Positions 53,546-63,296 of a stretch of DNA of 64,000 nt are shown one piece after another. Below the pieces are notes generated by a model. That model searched no databases and was not told the DNA's origin. It saw only the letters and a program-made list of their open reading frames with translations. Numbering within the stretch: position 1 is the stretch's first letter; every line of letters starts with the position of its first letter. The stretch is from Pseudotabrizicola sp. (GTDB taxonomy: Bacteria; Pseudomonadota; Alphaproteobacteria; Rhodobacterales; Rhodobacteraceae): NCBI RefSeq assembly GCF_030656345.1, contig NZ_JAUSNR010000012.1, positions 78,101 through 142,100 of the forward strand, read 5' to 3'. The position numbers were made by a program, and so were the translations under genes.

Positions 53546-54625
53546 TCAGCCCCGGCCAAGACGCAGCGCCGCCTGCGCCAGCCGCCCCAGCGGCATCTGT
53601 TCCTCTACCCCGCCATGGCGCATCGCCTCCTTTGGCATGCCGTAAACCACCGAACTGGCCTCATCCTGCCCGATCGTTCGCGCGCCGGCATCGCGCATTT
53701 CTTTCATACCGCGCGCGCCGTCATCACCCATGCCAGTCATGATAACGCCAATCGCATTCGGCCCGGCATAGCGCGCCACTGAGCGGAACAGCACATCGAC
53801 CGATGGCCGATGGCGCAGCACCAACGGCCCATCGCGCACATCCACCGTATAGGTCGCGCCGCTGCGGTTCAGCAGGGTATGGCGGTTGCCCGGTGCAATC
53901 AGCGCGTGCCCGCGCAACAGCCGGTCGCCCTGCGCGGCCTCTTTCACCGAAACGCCACAGATCGTGTCAAGCCTGCGCGCAAAGGCGGCGGTAAAACCTT
54001 CGGGCATATGCTGCACGATGATGATCGGTGGGCAATCGACGGGCATCGCCTGCAAAAACACCTGAACCGCCTCGGTCCCGCCGGTCGATGCCCCGACGGC
54101 GATGATCTTTTCGGTCGTTTTCGCCATCGCCCGGCTGGGTGGCGCGGGCATCATCGCATCCGCCGTCAATTTGGCGGCGGGCGGATGTTCGCGCACCCGG
54201 CCCAGACGGGCCTGCGCCGCACCCTTGATCGCATCACAGATACGAATACGGCTGTCCTCCAGAAAATCCCGGATACCGACCTGCGGTTTGCAGATGATAT
54301 CCACGGCACCGGCATCCAGCACCCGCGCCAGGGTTTCGGTATTGGCCCCGACCAGCGACGAACACATCACCACAGGAATCGGATGCTGGGACATGATCTT
54401 GCGCAGGAAGGTCACCCCATCCATGCGGGGCATCTCGACATCCAGGGTGATGACATCGGGTCGCTGCTGGCGGATCAGCGCCGCCGCCGCAAACGGATCA
54501 CCCGCCGTGCCCATCACCTCAAGCTCGGGGTCGGACGAGATAAGCTCGGCCATGACCTGGCGCACAACGGCACTGTCATCGACCACAAGAACCCGGTACT
54601 TCCGGCCGTTGGGCAAAAGTGTCAC
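53546..54625 (-). CDS. cheB: Chemotaxis response regulator protein-glutamate methylesterase
   Basis: 359 residues from a GTG at 54625 (AAGGAG upstream). Receiver domain with phospho-acceptor Asp62 in [12 protein letters not shown], then the methylesterase domain with catalytic Ser in GASTGGTEA, His in VQHMPEGFT and Asp in GMGDDGARG. Removes methyl groups from receptors for adaptation. Last gene of the che operon. Confidence 0.95.
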   Translation of the reverse strand: MTLLPNGRKYRVLVVDDSAVVRQVMAELISSDPELEVMGTAGDPFAAAALIRQQRPDVITLDVEMPRMDGVTFLRKIMSQHPIPVVMCSSLVGANTETLARVLDAGAVDIICKPQVGIRDFLEDSRIRICDAIKGAAQARLGRVREHPPAAKLTADAMMPAPPSRAMAKTTEKIIAVGASTGGTEAVQVFLQAMPVDCPPIIIVQHMPEGFTAAFARRLDTICGVSVKEAAQGDRLLRGHALIAPGNRHTLLNRSGATYTVDVRDGPLVLRHRPSVDVLFRSVARYAGPNAIGVIMTGMGDDGARGMKEMRDAGARTIGQDEASSVVYGMPKEAMRHGGVEEQMPLGRLAQAALRLGRG

Positions 54626-54632
54626 TGCAGGC

Positions 54633-55484
54633 CTACTCCTTTCGATAAATGGATGGGGAAACCAGCGTCATGCCGGGCGGAGGGCTGGCAAGACCCTCGG
54701 AATGCCCGGTCAGCAAATACCCGCCGGGCCGAATCCGGCGCGCCACCTGTGCGGCGGCGCGCAGCTGATCGTCAGGTTCGAAATAGATCAGAACATTGCG
54801 CAAAAAGGCGATATCCGCGGTCAGCGTCATGTTTGACGGCAGGTCCAGCAGGTTGGCCCAGGCAAGACGGGCCCGGCTGCGCAGTTCCGGCGCAATCCGG
54901 TAGCGGGGCTTGCCGCCGACCGGGCTGCGCGAGCGCAACAGGTAGCGGCGGCGCATCTCATCCGGGATTGGCAGGATATCATCCTCATCAAAGGTCGCGG
55001 CTGCGGCCTTGCTCAGGATTTTCTGCGATACATCGGTGCCGACCAGATCCCAGCGCAAACTGCGGTTGCGCGCGAATGTGTCAAGCACCATGCCTGCCGT
55101 CCACAGCTCGGCCCCGGTGGAACAGGCCGCGCTCCAGATTGTCAGCGGCCGGTCGCGCCCCGCGCCTTCGGCCAGCACCGACGGCAGGCCGCTGGCAGCC
55201 AACCAGTCGAAATGGGCCTTCTCGCGGAAGAAAGAGGTGGTATGCGTTGTCAGCGCCTCTACCAGCCGCAGGGCGGCCGGCCCGGCCGGGGCCGTGCGCA
55301 GATGCTCGACATATTCATTCACCGTCCCGACGCCGGACTCCCGCAGCAGACGGTTGATCCGGTGTTCCAGAAAATCGGTCTTGGTTGCGGCAACGGAAAT
55401 GCCGCTCAACCGAAACACCGCCTCGACAAGGATCTGAGCCTGATCCGGAGTGATCCGTACCTGTTGAATTGTCCCCCCCATCAT
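54633..55484 (-). CDS. cheR: Chemotaxis protein methyltransferase
   Basis: 283 residues. N-terminal helical CheR domain with [14 protein letters not shown], and SAM-binding domain with [13 protein letters not shown] and [10 protein letters not shown]. Methylates receptor glutamates. Starts over the CheW stop (four-base overlap) and is followed after 7 bases by cheB. Confidence 0.95.
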   Translation of the reverse strand: MMGGTIQQVRITPDQAQILVEAVFRLSGISVAATKTDFLEHRINRLLRESGVGTVNEYVEHLRTAPAGPAALRLVEALTTHTTSFFREKAHFDWLAASGLPSVLAEGAGRDRPLTIWSAACSTGAELWTAGMVLDTFARNRSLRWDLVGTDVSQKILSKAAAATFDEDDILPIPDEMRRRYLLRSRSPVGGKPRYRIAPELRSRARLAWANLLDLPSNMTLTADIAFLRNVLIYFEPDDQLRAAAQVARRIRPGGYLLTGHSEGLASPPPGMTLVSPSIYRKE

Positions 55485-55996
55485 TCGAAGTCGAACGCGC
55501 CGGGAAGGTTGGTCTGGAACACCGTCTCAAGCGCGAGGATCTGGACCAGCAGCCCGCCGACACGCGCAACACCGCGCAGCACGGACGAATCCCAGCTTGT
55601 CATCGCATTGGGTGCCGCGCCGATTTCATCATCCGGAATTTCGGCCACCCCCAGAACGCGATCGGCGATGACACCGATCGGGGTTGCAGGGTTGGCCCCG
55701 AATTCCAGAACAATGATCCTCCCGCCGCCCTCTGTCTGGCTGCCGTGCAGGCCAAGCCGCCCCGGCAGATCAACCAGCGCCACGTTTTCGCCGCGGATAT
55801 CAATCATGCCCAGCAGATCGCCCGGTGCATTCGGCAATCGGGTGATGGCCTGCATGTCAAGGATCTCGCGAACCATGGAAACATCAACGGCCAGCGTCTG
55901 CCCGGCAAGAACAAAAGTCACATAGGTCCGGGGATCGTCTGTGGTCCCGCTGTCTTCCTGGCTCCAGGCCTCTTCGGCCAGACTGGCTGCCGTCAT
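55481..55996 (-). CDS. cheW: CheW-like adaptor 1
   Basis: 171 residues, one CheW domain (YVTFVLAGQTLAVDVSMVREIL, DLLGMIDIRGENVALVDL). Couples receptor to CheA. A ~25-residue N-terminal extension precedes the domain. One of two CheW proteins in the operon. Confidence 0.93.
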   Translation of the reverse strand: MTAASLAEEAWSQEDSGTTDDPRTYVTFVLAGQTLAVDVSMVREILDMQAITRLPNAPGDLLGMIDIRGENVALVDLPGRLGLHGSQTEGGGRIIVLEFGANPATPIGVIADRVLGVAEIPDDEIGAAPNAMTSWDSSVLRGVARVGGLLVQILALETVFQTNLPGAFDFE

Positions 55997-56053
55997 CTGA
56001 AATCACCTGCAATATGGGTCGGGGCAAGGCATCTGCTCAACACGCTGCGTCGC

Positions 56054-58288
56054 TCAATACCGCTGGAAATCATCGTCACCACCGGCAGCTGTATCTCCGG
56101 CCAGATCGATCATGACTCCGTTCTGGAAGGCATGGGCCGCACCGTTTGTCTTTGCCTTTGCAGCCGGCGGAGCCGTGTTGATGCCGCGCGGGCGCTGGGT
56201 GGTAAAGGTCGGCCGGGAGGAGGATGCCTCGCGTGGATGGTCCGCGTTGGCCGGCCTGACAGCCGGGCGGTCATCGCCCAGACGGAAGAAGCCGATCACC
56301 CCGCGCAGCTGTTGCGACTGGGTCGCCAGCTGTTCAGAGACGCTGGCCGCCTCGGTCGACGAAGACGCATTCTGCTGGATGACCGAGTCGAGCTGGCGGA
56401 TCGCTTCATTGATCTGCTCTGCGCCGACATTCTGTTCCCGCGTCGCGGCGCTGATCTCTTGCACCAGATCGGCGGTGCGTTTGATCGACGGCACAAGCGA
56501 CTGCAGCATTTCACCGGCGCGCTGGCTGACCTCAACCGTTTTGCCCGAAAGCTGGCTGATCTCGCCCGCCGCCTGCTGGCTACGTTCAGCAAGTTTGCGC
56601 ACCTCCGAGGCGACCACGGCAAACCCCTTGCCGTGCTGACCGGCGCGCGCCGCTTCAACCGCCGCATTCAACGCGAGAAGATCGGTCTGCCGGGCGATTT
56701 CCTGAATGATGTTGATCTTCTCGGCAATGGTTTTCATGGCGCGCACAGCCTCATCGACGGCTTTGCCACTTTCTTCCGCCTCTTGCGCCGACTTGGTCGC
56801 AATCTTTTCGGTCTGCGCGGCGTTATCGGCCGATTGCCGGATATTGGCCGACATTTCCTCCATCGAGGACGAGGCCTCCTCTGCCGCCGCAGCCTGTTCG
56901 GTCGCCCCCTGGCTCAGCTGTTCTGCCGTTGCCGACATCGCCTGCGCGCCTTCGGCCACCCCGGCGGCGCTGTGGTTGGCGTTGGAAATCACCTCGCGCA
57001 GCTTTTCCAGCATGTTTTCCAGCGCGATGCCCAGCCCGTCAACTTCGGACCTGCGCTTCGTGACAATACCCAGATTGCCCTGGCTGATCTTTTCCGCGAC
57101 GGTCGTGATCTCACGGAGGGATCCCGACATGCCGTGCATCGCGGACAGCAGATCGCCGATTTCATCGCGGCTGCTTGACGTCGCATCAACCGAAAGGTCG
57201 CCCTTTTCAACAGCGCGGGCCACCGTGACGGCGCGGTTCAGGCCGCGTGAGATCGAGATCGACAGCCAGAACGCCGCCGCCACACCGATACTGGCAGCCA
57301 CAAGCCCCAGAGTAATCAGCACGGCCTTGGATGTTTCATAGACCTCAACCGCGTTTTCTTTGCCATGCGCAACACGGCCTCTGGCGTATGTCGCCACCGT
57401 GCGTGTCGCGGCAAGAAGTTCTTCAAATGCGGGATAGAGCCGTTCGTGCAGGATTGTAGCCGCGCGAGCATTGCTATTTTCCGCCGACATGGCTGTACCG
57501 CGCATCAGCGCGTCCCGCCAAGTTTCCCACCCCGCGATAATGGTTTCAACAGCACGGTTGTCAGTGACGCCCGCAAAGCCTCGCGCCTGCAAAAGATCTT
57601 GGGTTAGCGCATTTTCCAGCGGTTCACGGCGCGCCATCAGATCGACAAGCTCGGATTCGACTTCAGACATCAACATGTCACGCTCGATTTCCCTCAACGC
57701 GCGCATCGAATCTATTGCCCCGTCAAGTGATCGTTCGAGCGAGACCAACCGCGGATCGCGGACCTCTGAATCGGCAATCCGCTCCCTCACGCTGGCGATC
57801 AGTGTCTCGGCAGCATTGTAAAGAACGTTGTATGAAGGAATGCCTTCGTCATTATAAATCCCAAGTGCCCCTTCAGCGCTCTTGGCGACGCCGACCAAGC
57901 GCAACTCTGCCTCAATCGAGCGAAACGCGGCCCATTTGACATCGAAAACCGCGTACAGGGCCCTAGCTTCCTCCGAGACGATAACGCCGCCCAAAGTGGC
58001 GTGCAGCTCTTCAACGGTGGTCATATACTCATCCGCAGCACGGGCCGCCTCATCGGCATCTGCACGAGAGGGTGCCTCCAGATAGTCCTGAATGAGAGTC
58101 ATGGCGCGAAGCGCCGCAGTCTGCTTGGTCAGCGCCAGTTCAAGCTGGCGCGCAAAGCGATCAACAATCACGTCAATCTCGTCCTTCATATCGGAAGTCT
58201 TTTTCAGCGCCATGAAACTGGAAACGCCGAGGAGGATGATCAGGACGGCAAACACCGCGATCAGTTTGGCTTTTATGGTCACTCGCAT
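56054..58288 (-). CDS. Methyl-accepting chemotaxis protein
   Basis: 744 residues. First membrane segment at about 8-28 and second near 327-350 enclose a ~300-residue helical periplasmic sensor (four-helix-bundle type); HAMP follows, then the signalling hairpin with the highly conserved tip [24 protein letters not shown]. The protein ends GDDDFQRY with no clear CheR/CheB-tethering NWETF-like pentapeptide. The only complete receptor in this operon; ligand unknown. AAGGA lies before the ATG. Confidence 0.95.
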   Translation of the reverse strand: MRVTIKAKLIAVFAVLIILLGVSSFMALKKTSDMKDEIDVIVDRFARQLELALTKQTAALRAMTLIQDYLEAPSRADADEAARAADEYMTTVEELHATLGGVIVSEEARALYAVFDVKWAAFRSIEAELRLVGVAKSAEGALGIYNDEGIPSYNVLYNAAETLIASVRERIADSEVRDPRLVSLERSLDGAIDSMRALREIERDMLMSEVESELVDLMARREPLENALTQDLLQARGFAGVTDNRAVETIIAGWETWRDALMRGTAMSAENSNARAATILHERLYPAFEELLAATRTVATYARGRVAHGKENAVEVYETSKAVLITLGLVAASIGVAAAFWLSISISRGLNRAVTVARAVEKGDLSVDATSSSRDEIGDLLSAMHGMSGSLREITTVAEKISQGNLGIVTKRRSEVDGLGIALENMLEKLREVISNANHSAAGVAEGAQAMSATAEQLSQGATEQAAAAEEASSSMEEMSANIRQSADNAAQTEKIATKSAQEAEESGKAVDEAVRAMKTIAEKINIIQEIARQTDLLALNAAVEAARAGQHGKGFAVVASEVRKLAERSQQAAGEISQLSGKTVEVSQRAGEMLQSLVPSIKRTADLVQEISAATREQNVGAEQINEAIRQLDSVIQQNASSSTEAASVSEQLATQSQQLRGVIGFFRLGDDRPAVRPANADHPREASSSRPTFTTQRPRGINTAPPAAKAKTNGAAHAFQNGVMIDLAGDTAAGGDDDFQRY

Positions 58289-58301
58289 ATCTGGTCCTTG
58301 C

Positions 58302-58808
58302 TCATGCTTGAAGGGATGGCCCGGCGTCCGGGCGGAAGAGAGTCTCGGTGTCTAGAAGGATGACGAGGGCTTCGCCGTGACGGGCGACGCCGGTAACATA
58401 TTGTTCGGGCCATCGCGCGCCGAGCTCCGGCACAGGTTTAAGCGCGGCACGATCGGTTTCGATGACCTCCTCCACCGCGTCAGCCATGATCGCAAGGCGC
58501 GTCGGTGCCCCGTTGAGTGGCAGTTCAAGCACGATGATCCGGGCATTGTCGTCCGGTGGCACCGCAGGCATACGCAGGCGCTGACGGATATCAATCAGGG
58601 GTGCGATTGCGCCCCGGACGTTGATCAGCGCCGGGGCAAAGGCAGGCGCACCGGGCACCGGGGTAACCGGCATCGGGTCGAGAATTTCGTGAACCTCGCC
58701 GACCGGCAGGGCAAAGACATCGCCCGACAAGCGGAAGATCAGCATCATCTCTGTTCCGGCCCCAGCAGGCCGGCCGGGCTTTTCTGTCGTCAGTTCCATG
58801 TGCTCCAT
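58302..58808 (-). CDS. cheW: CheW-like adaptor 2
   Basis: 168 residues, CheW domain ([37 protein letters not shown]). GAGGAG precedes the ATG at 58808. Between cheA and the receptor gene; differs clearly from adaptor 1. Confidence 0.93.
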   Translation of the reverse strand: MEHMELTTEKPGRPAGAGTEMMLIFRLSGDVFALPVGEVHEILDPMPVTPVPGAPAFAPALINVRGAIAPLIDIRQRLRMPAVPPDDNARIIVLELPLNGAPTRLAIMADAVEEVIETDRAALKPVPELGARWPEQYVTGVARHGEALVILLDTETLFRPDAGPSLQA

Positions 58809-58819
58809 ACCCGGTCTCC

Positions 58820-60847
58820 TCAGGCGATGAGCCGGTGCGCGATGCGCGCACGGCGGGCGAGGGTTGCAACATCAATGATCAGAGCCACCGCGCCGTCGCC
58901 CAGGATCGTAGCCCCGGCAAGGCCCGCAATATTGCGGTGGTAAACGCTGAGCGTTTTGATAACGGTCTGATTCTGACCAAGAATATCATCCACCACCAGG
59001 CCAAGGCGTTGGCCGTCGGCCTTGACGATCACGACCCGGCGGCGGGTCTCGGTACTCGGGGGGCGGGCGAAGACGTCATCAAGGTCAAGGAAGGGCACCA
59101 GATGTTCGCGCAGCTGCAACATCGACCGGCCACTTTCGCGTCTGCGTTCGGCCTCTTCAAATTCGACGCATTCCTCAACAGCGGACAGCGGGATCACGAA
59201 CACGGACTGGCCAAGCCGGACCAGAAACCCGTCGATGATCGCAAGCGTCACCGGCAGCCGCAGGGTCACCCGGGTGCCGCGTCCCGCAACGGTGACAATT
59301 TCGGTCTGACCGCGCAACGCTTCGACCGCGCTGCGCACGGCGTCCATGCCGACCCCGCGCCCCGAGACGCTGGACAGCGACGAGGCGGTCGAAAACCCCG
59401 GTGCAAAGATCATCTGGTGAATTTCCGCCGGGTTGGGCGGGGCATCGGCGGCCATCAGCCCGCGTTCAATCGCGCGTTTGCGGATAGCTTCGGTGTTCAG
59501 ACCGGCACCGTCATCTTCGATCGAGATCAGCACCTCCCCCCCCTCCTGCCGCGCCGACAGGGTGACCTTGCCGCGGGCGGGCTTGCCGGATGCCTGGCGC
59601 CGGGCCGCGTCTTCCAGCCCGTGGTCCATGCTGTTGCGGATCATGTGGACCAGCGGTTCGGACAACCGGTCAATCACGGTCTTGTCGAGTTCGGTTTCAC
59701 CGCCCTCAACCGCAAGCATGACATCCTTGCCCAGTTCGACCGACAGATCACGCACCACCCGGCGAAACTTGCCGAACACCGATTCAATCGGCAGCATCCG
59801 CACCGAAAGTGTGGCGTCGCGCAGGCCGGTGACCAGACGTTCCACCTCTTCGACAATCGACTCGAAGTCGGCATTCTTGGTTGCCGCCGCAATCTGGTGC
59901 AGCCGCGCCTGTGCGATGACAAGCTCCCCCAGCTGATCCATGATGTCGTCAAGCTTGCCGGCCGGAACCCGGATGCTTTCGCTGGACCCGGTGTTTGCAG
60001 GGGGGCTGCGCGGGGCCGCGGCCTCTGGCGGGGGCGGGGCCTGAGGGCTGGGCGCGGCGGTTTCGGCGGCCATGGCCGGTTGGGCCGCAACCGGCACCAC
60101 CACAGGACCCGTTTCGTCAACCATCTCTGTCACCTCCAGCGCGGCATCATCAGCAAACAGAAAAATCGCCTCAATGGCATCGCGGGGCTGCGACGTGGTC
60201 AGCATGACCTCCCACGCAAGGTAGGACCGTTCCGGTTCAAGCTCAGACAAGGCGGGCAGATCCGAGGCATCAAGCCGGATATCAACCTCCCCCAGCGCGG
60301 CGAGTTCGGCCATCAGCAGATCGGGGCGCATGCCGTTGCGCAGCGCGGCCGCATCCGGGTGAAAGCGGATCGACCAGCGGCGAAGGACCACCGCACGCTG
60401 CGGCAAGGCCGCAACTGCGGGGGCACTGCCGGTCACAGGATGATCCGGGTCTTTGCCCATGATGGCGGCCAGTGTTGTCAGAAGGCTTGCAGCCTCTTCC
60501 GAGGCTTCCAGCCTTAAGGCTTCCGGGCTGTCACCGCCGCAATCGAGCAGCGCCGTCATGTGATCGCGGGCGCGCAGCGACACGTCGATCAGGCGCGCGT
60601 CAACCTCCATCCGACCTTCGCGGACGCCGTCGAAGGCGTCTTCGAAATGGTGGGTAAAGCGCGCCAACGCCCCGAACCCGAACATGGACCCCGACCCCTT
60701 GACCGTGTGCAGCACCCGGAAAATGGCGTCGACACGGTCACGGTCGGTGCCCGTTTCAAGGTCCAGCAGCATCCCTTCCAGCCCTTCAAGCTGTTCGCGG
60801 GCTTCCTGCACAAATGTTTCAACTGCGGCGCTCAGATCGGTTTTCAT
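58820..60847 (-). CDS. cheA: Chemotaxis histidine kinase
   Basis: 675 residues. P1 phosphotransfer domain with His47 in FRVLHTVKGSGSMFG, a Pro/Ala linker with a CheY-binding-like region, dimerisation domain after about 290, kinase domain (HMIRNSMDHGLED, DDGAGL, GRGVGMDAV) and a C-terminal CheW-like domain. Phosphorylates CheY and CheB. Directly abuts cheY. Confidence 0.96.
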   Translation of the reverse strand: MKTDLSAAVETFVQEAREQLEGLEGMLLDLETGTDRDRVDAIFRVLHTVKGSGSMFGFGALARFTHHFEDAFDGVREGRMEVDARLIDVSLRARDHMTALLDCGGDSPEALRLEASEEAASLLTTLAAIMGKDPDHPVTGSAPAVAALPQRAVVLRRWSIRFHPDAAALRNGMRPDLLMAELAALGEVDIRLDASDLPALSELEPERSYLAWEVMLTTSQPRDAIEAIFLFADDAALEVTEMVDETGPVVVPVAAQPAMAAETAAPSPQAPPPPEAAAPRSPPANTGSSESIRVPAGKLDDIMDQLGELVIAQARLHQIAAATKNADFESIVEEVERLVTGLRDATLSVRMLPIESVFGKFRRVVRDLSVELGKDVMLAVEGGETELDKTVIDRLSEPLVHMIRNSMDHGLEDAARRQASGKPARGKVTLSARQEGGEVLISIEDDGAGLNTEAIRKRAIERGLMAADAPPNPAEIHQMIFAPGFSTASSLSSVSGRGVGMDAVRSAVEALRGQTEIVTVAGRGTRVTLRLPVTLAIIDGFLVRLGQSVFVIPLSAVEECVEFEEAERRRESGRSMLQLREHLVPFLDLDDVFARPPSTETRRRVVIVKADGQRLGLVVDDILGQNQTVIKTLSVYHRNIAGLAGATILGDGAVALIIDVATLARRARIAHRLIA

Positions 60848-61213
60848 TCAGCCCGCCAATCTTTTTGCTACGCTGATCAGGTTTTCCGGGGTGAACGGCT
60901 TGGTGATCCAGCCGGTGGCGCCAGCGGCCTTGCCTTCTGCCTTGGCTTCGGGCTTGGATTCGGTGGTCAGCATGATGATCGGCACACCGGCACCCTTTGG
61001 CATGCTGCGCAGGGCACGGATGAATTCGAACCCGTTCATCACCGGCATGTTCAGATCGGTGATCACCAGCGATACCTGTTCGGTCTTGAACACCTCGATC
61101 CCGCTCTGACCGTTGTCGCCTTCCACCACCCGGTACCCCAGCGGCACCAGCGTCAGCTTGATCATGTCGCGGATCGACTTGCTGTCGTCGACCGCCAGAA
61201 TTGTATGGGCCAT
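60848..61213 (-). CDS. cheY: Chemotaxis response regulator
   Basis: 121 residues from the ATG at 61213, which gives the standard CheY N-terminus (MAHTILAVDDSKSIRDM). Acceptor Asp53 in ITDLNMPVMNG, Thr in IMLTTES and Lys in GWITKPFTP. A longer frame upstream would enter the STAS gene. Single-domain output to the flagellar motor or phosphate sink. Confidence 0.95.
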   Translation of the reverse strand: MAHTILAVDDSKSIRDMIKLTLVPLGYRVVEGDNGQSGIEVFKTEQVSLVITDLNMPVMNGFEFIRALRSMPKGAGVPIIMLTTESKPEAKAEGKAAGATGWITKPFTPENLISVAKRLAG

Positions 61214-61223
61214 ACTCGCTACC

Positions 61224-61514
61224 TCAGCTCCGCTCTGGACTGTGAAGGGAAAGCGCGGCAAGCGTGCCCGTGGCGCAGGGGCCAAAGCCGGAAAAGCCCC
61301 CTGCCGCTTCCAGCTGCTGCGCTGCGGCCAGCAGAAGCTGCAGCGCCGGCGCGGTGACCCTGTCGCCGGTCAGCTCAAGGCCAAGCGGCGCAGAGGCAGT
61401 GGCGGCACCGACAGCATTTGTCAGGTCCGTCAGGGCTGCCCGGCTGTCTGCCACGGCAAGCGCGTGTTCGATGAGATGCACCGTGCCGGTGCCGGATCCG
61501 ATAGTGCCGACCAT
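61224..61514 (-). CDS. STAS-domain protein, first gene of che operon
   Basis: 96 residues from the ATG at 61514 (AAGGGCGAG upstream). LGLELTGDRVTAPALQLLLAAAQQLEAAGGFSGF, quoted in part as DRVTAPALQLLLAAAQ, fits the central STAS strand-helix with a conserved small residue where a phosphorylatable Ser may be. STAS proteins lead some alphaproteobacterial che operons; their role there is poorly known. Confidence 0.7.
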   Translation of the reverse strand: MVGTIGSGTGTVHLIEHALAVADSRAALTDLTNAVGAATASAPLGLELTGDRVTAPALQLLLAAAQQLEAAGGFSGFGPCATGTLAALSLHSPERS

Positions 61515-61666
61515 GCTGCGACTCGCCCTTTTTGTTGCCTCAGGCCGGACCATGGGCCGCAAAACTTAAGAAAAACCTTCGTTTTGACCGGGCATCTGTT
61601 CATTCCCCCGTAAGGACCGACTGCTATCGACAGCAAAGAAGAAGCTGAGGAGCACGAAGAAACAGC

Positions 61667-63265
61667 ATGGGTTCTCTTGCCGCCATCGCCCCCGACGCGC
61701 CCGACTCTGCCCTGTCACAGGCGGGCGTCGCCTGCCGGGAATCCTTTGCCGATCTTGCCTTGCATCTTGTCGATGTTCAGGCCGCCGTCCTGGCGCTGCT
61801 CGATCTTTTCGCCGCCCTCGCAGACCATCTGGCCGCCGAGGGTGCGGGCCCCGACCCGGTGGCCGAGGCTGATCTTGCCGCCCGGACGCTGGTGGGCGTG
61901 CTGCCGGTAATTTCCGGCGACACCTACAGCCGGGCGCTTGGCGAAACCCGCGCCGCCCTGCACGAAGTCGCGCAAGAGGCACGGTCGCTCAAGGCCTATG
62001 CCGCTTTGACCCGGCTTACCGCCGCGTCGTTGCGGGTCGATGTGCTGCAGGCCTATGTCGCCGAGGTGCAGCAAATTGCTGAAACCGTGCAGGAAAATGC
62101 GCAATCGCTGACCGATTGCGTGGAAGTGATTGATCAGGAACGCGGACCTGCCGTCGCCGCGCAGCGTCTGGCCACCGCCGGGCTGCAGCGGATGCTGGAT
62201 GATCTGGGGCAGGCCCGCGCGGCCAGCGCCGGGCTGGCCAATGAAGACCGGGTGTTCCGCGCCGATCTGACGCGGCGGATTGACCGTCTGTCGCACGGCG
62301 GCCGGACAGAGATTTCGGCCCTGATCTCGATGGTGCAATTCGCAGATCAGTTCGCCCAAAGGCTTGAACACATTGAAACAATCCTCGAATCTCATGTCAG
62401 TTCTGACCATACCGCCCCGCTCGCCGCCGCGCTGGAAACGGCACTGGTCGCCGATGCGGGGTCGGTCTGCTCCGCTGCCGTCACCAGTCTTGACCGGCTG
62501 GTGAAACTGGCGCGGCGCTCTGCCCTGGTGGATGGCGCCGCGCTGTCGGAAAGCCCGTTGGGCCGGTTGTTGCAGACCCGCCGCGCCGCGCTGACCTGCG
62601 TGCAGCGCTGCAATCAGGAAACGGCGGCGTCGCTGTCTGCGGCAGCCGGGGCAGCCCGGCAGATCTCTGCCGCCATCGCCGGGGCGCAGCGCGAATTTGA
62701 CGCCCTGCGGGCCAGCGCGGCCAGCGTCAGCATCGCGGCAACCAACGCACTTTTGCTGCCCGGCCGCACCGGAGAGGCGCGGCTGCCGCTTGGCGTTCTG
62801 GCCAAGGCGGTGCAGGAAAGTTCGGCCGCTTTCCGTGACAAGACCGCCGCTGCCAGCCTGTCGATAGAGGGACTGTCAGACGGGTTCGACGCCGCCATCA
62901 TCACCGCGCTGGAGGAGGGACTGGCCGGGTTTGATGCCTCGGTCCAGACCTCATCCTCCCGGATCGACGCGGCGGATGACAGCCAGCGCAAAATTGCAGC
63001 GCTTTTGAGTGATATCGGCGTCGCCGTTGCCGCGCTGGACCGGGCCGCCACGGACAGTCAGGCCGCAATGGCCTGCGTTCTGGCCTCGCTCCGCGTGCTG
63101 CGCGAGTCGATTTCTTCGGTCGGCCATCAGACGCCAGACCCGGATCAGCTTTCAGAATTCATCCCAATTTACACAATGGCGCGCGAGCGTGAGGTGCATG
63201 GCGCCGTCACCGGCATCACCCTGCCCGAACCCGAAGCCACCGCATCAGAGGTCGAGTTTTTCTGA
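61667..63265 (+). CDS. Cytoplasmic receptor-like coiled-coil protein divergent from che operon
   Basis: 532 residues, almost entirely Ala-rich alpha-helix without membrane segments or signal peptide. Around residue 357 it reads VSIAATNALLLPGRTGEARLPLGVLAKAVQ in part as ATNALLLPG and LGVLAKAVQ, which aligns with the receptor hairpin tip (LLALNAAIEAARAG ... VVADEVRKLA) but has lost the acidic/Arg residues that contact CheA and CheW. It ends EVEFF. I read it as a degenerate soluble receptor or a decoy/scaffold for the che system encoded divergently 150 bases away. No function is established. Confidence 0.75.
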   Translation: MGSLAAIAPDAPDSALSQAGVACRESFADLALHLVDVQAAVLALLDLFAALADHLAAEGAGPDPVAEADLAARTLVGVLPVISGDTYSRALGETRAALHEVAQEARSLKAYAALTRLTAASLRVDVLQAYVAEVQQIAETVQENAQSLTDCVEVIDQERGPAVAAQRLATAGLQRMLDDLGQARAASAGLANEDRVFRADLTRRIDRLSHGGRTEISALISMVQFADQFAQRLEHIETILESHVSSDHTAPLAAALETALVADAGSVCSAAVTSLDRLVKLARRSALVDGAALSESPLGRLLQTRRAALTCVQRCNQETAASLSAAAGAARQISAAIAGAQREFDALRASAASVSIAATNALLLPGRTGEARLPLGVLAKAVQESSAAFRDKTAAASLSIEGLSDGFDAAIITALEEGLAGFDASVQTSSSRIDAADDSQRKIAALLSDIGVAVAALDRAATDSQAAMACVLASLRVLRESISSVGHQTPDPDQLSEFIPIYTMAREREVHGAVTGITLPEPEATASEVEFF

Positions 63266-63296
63266 TGCACCGCGTGATCGGAGTGTGGGTCACGCC

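Noticed and set aside
53810..55357. 515-codon plus-strand frame
   Set aside because: Antisense to cheB and cheR, both with intact catalytic motifs.
55469..57178. 569-codon plus-strand frame
   Set aside because: Antisense to the chemoreceptor and CheW genes; no recognisable domain.
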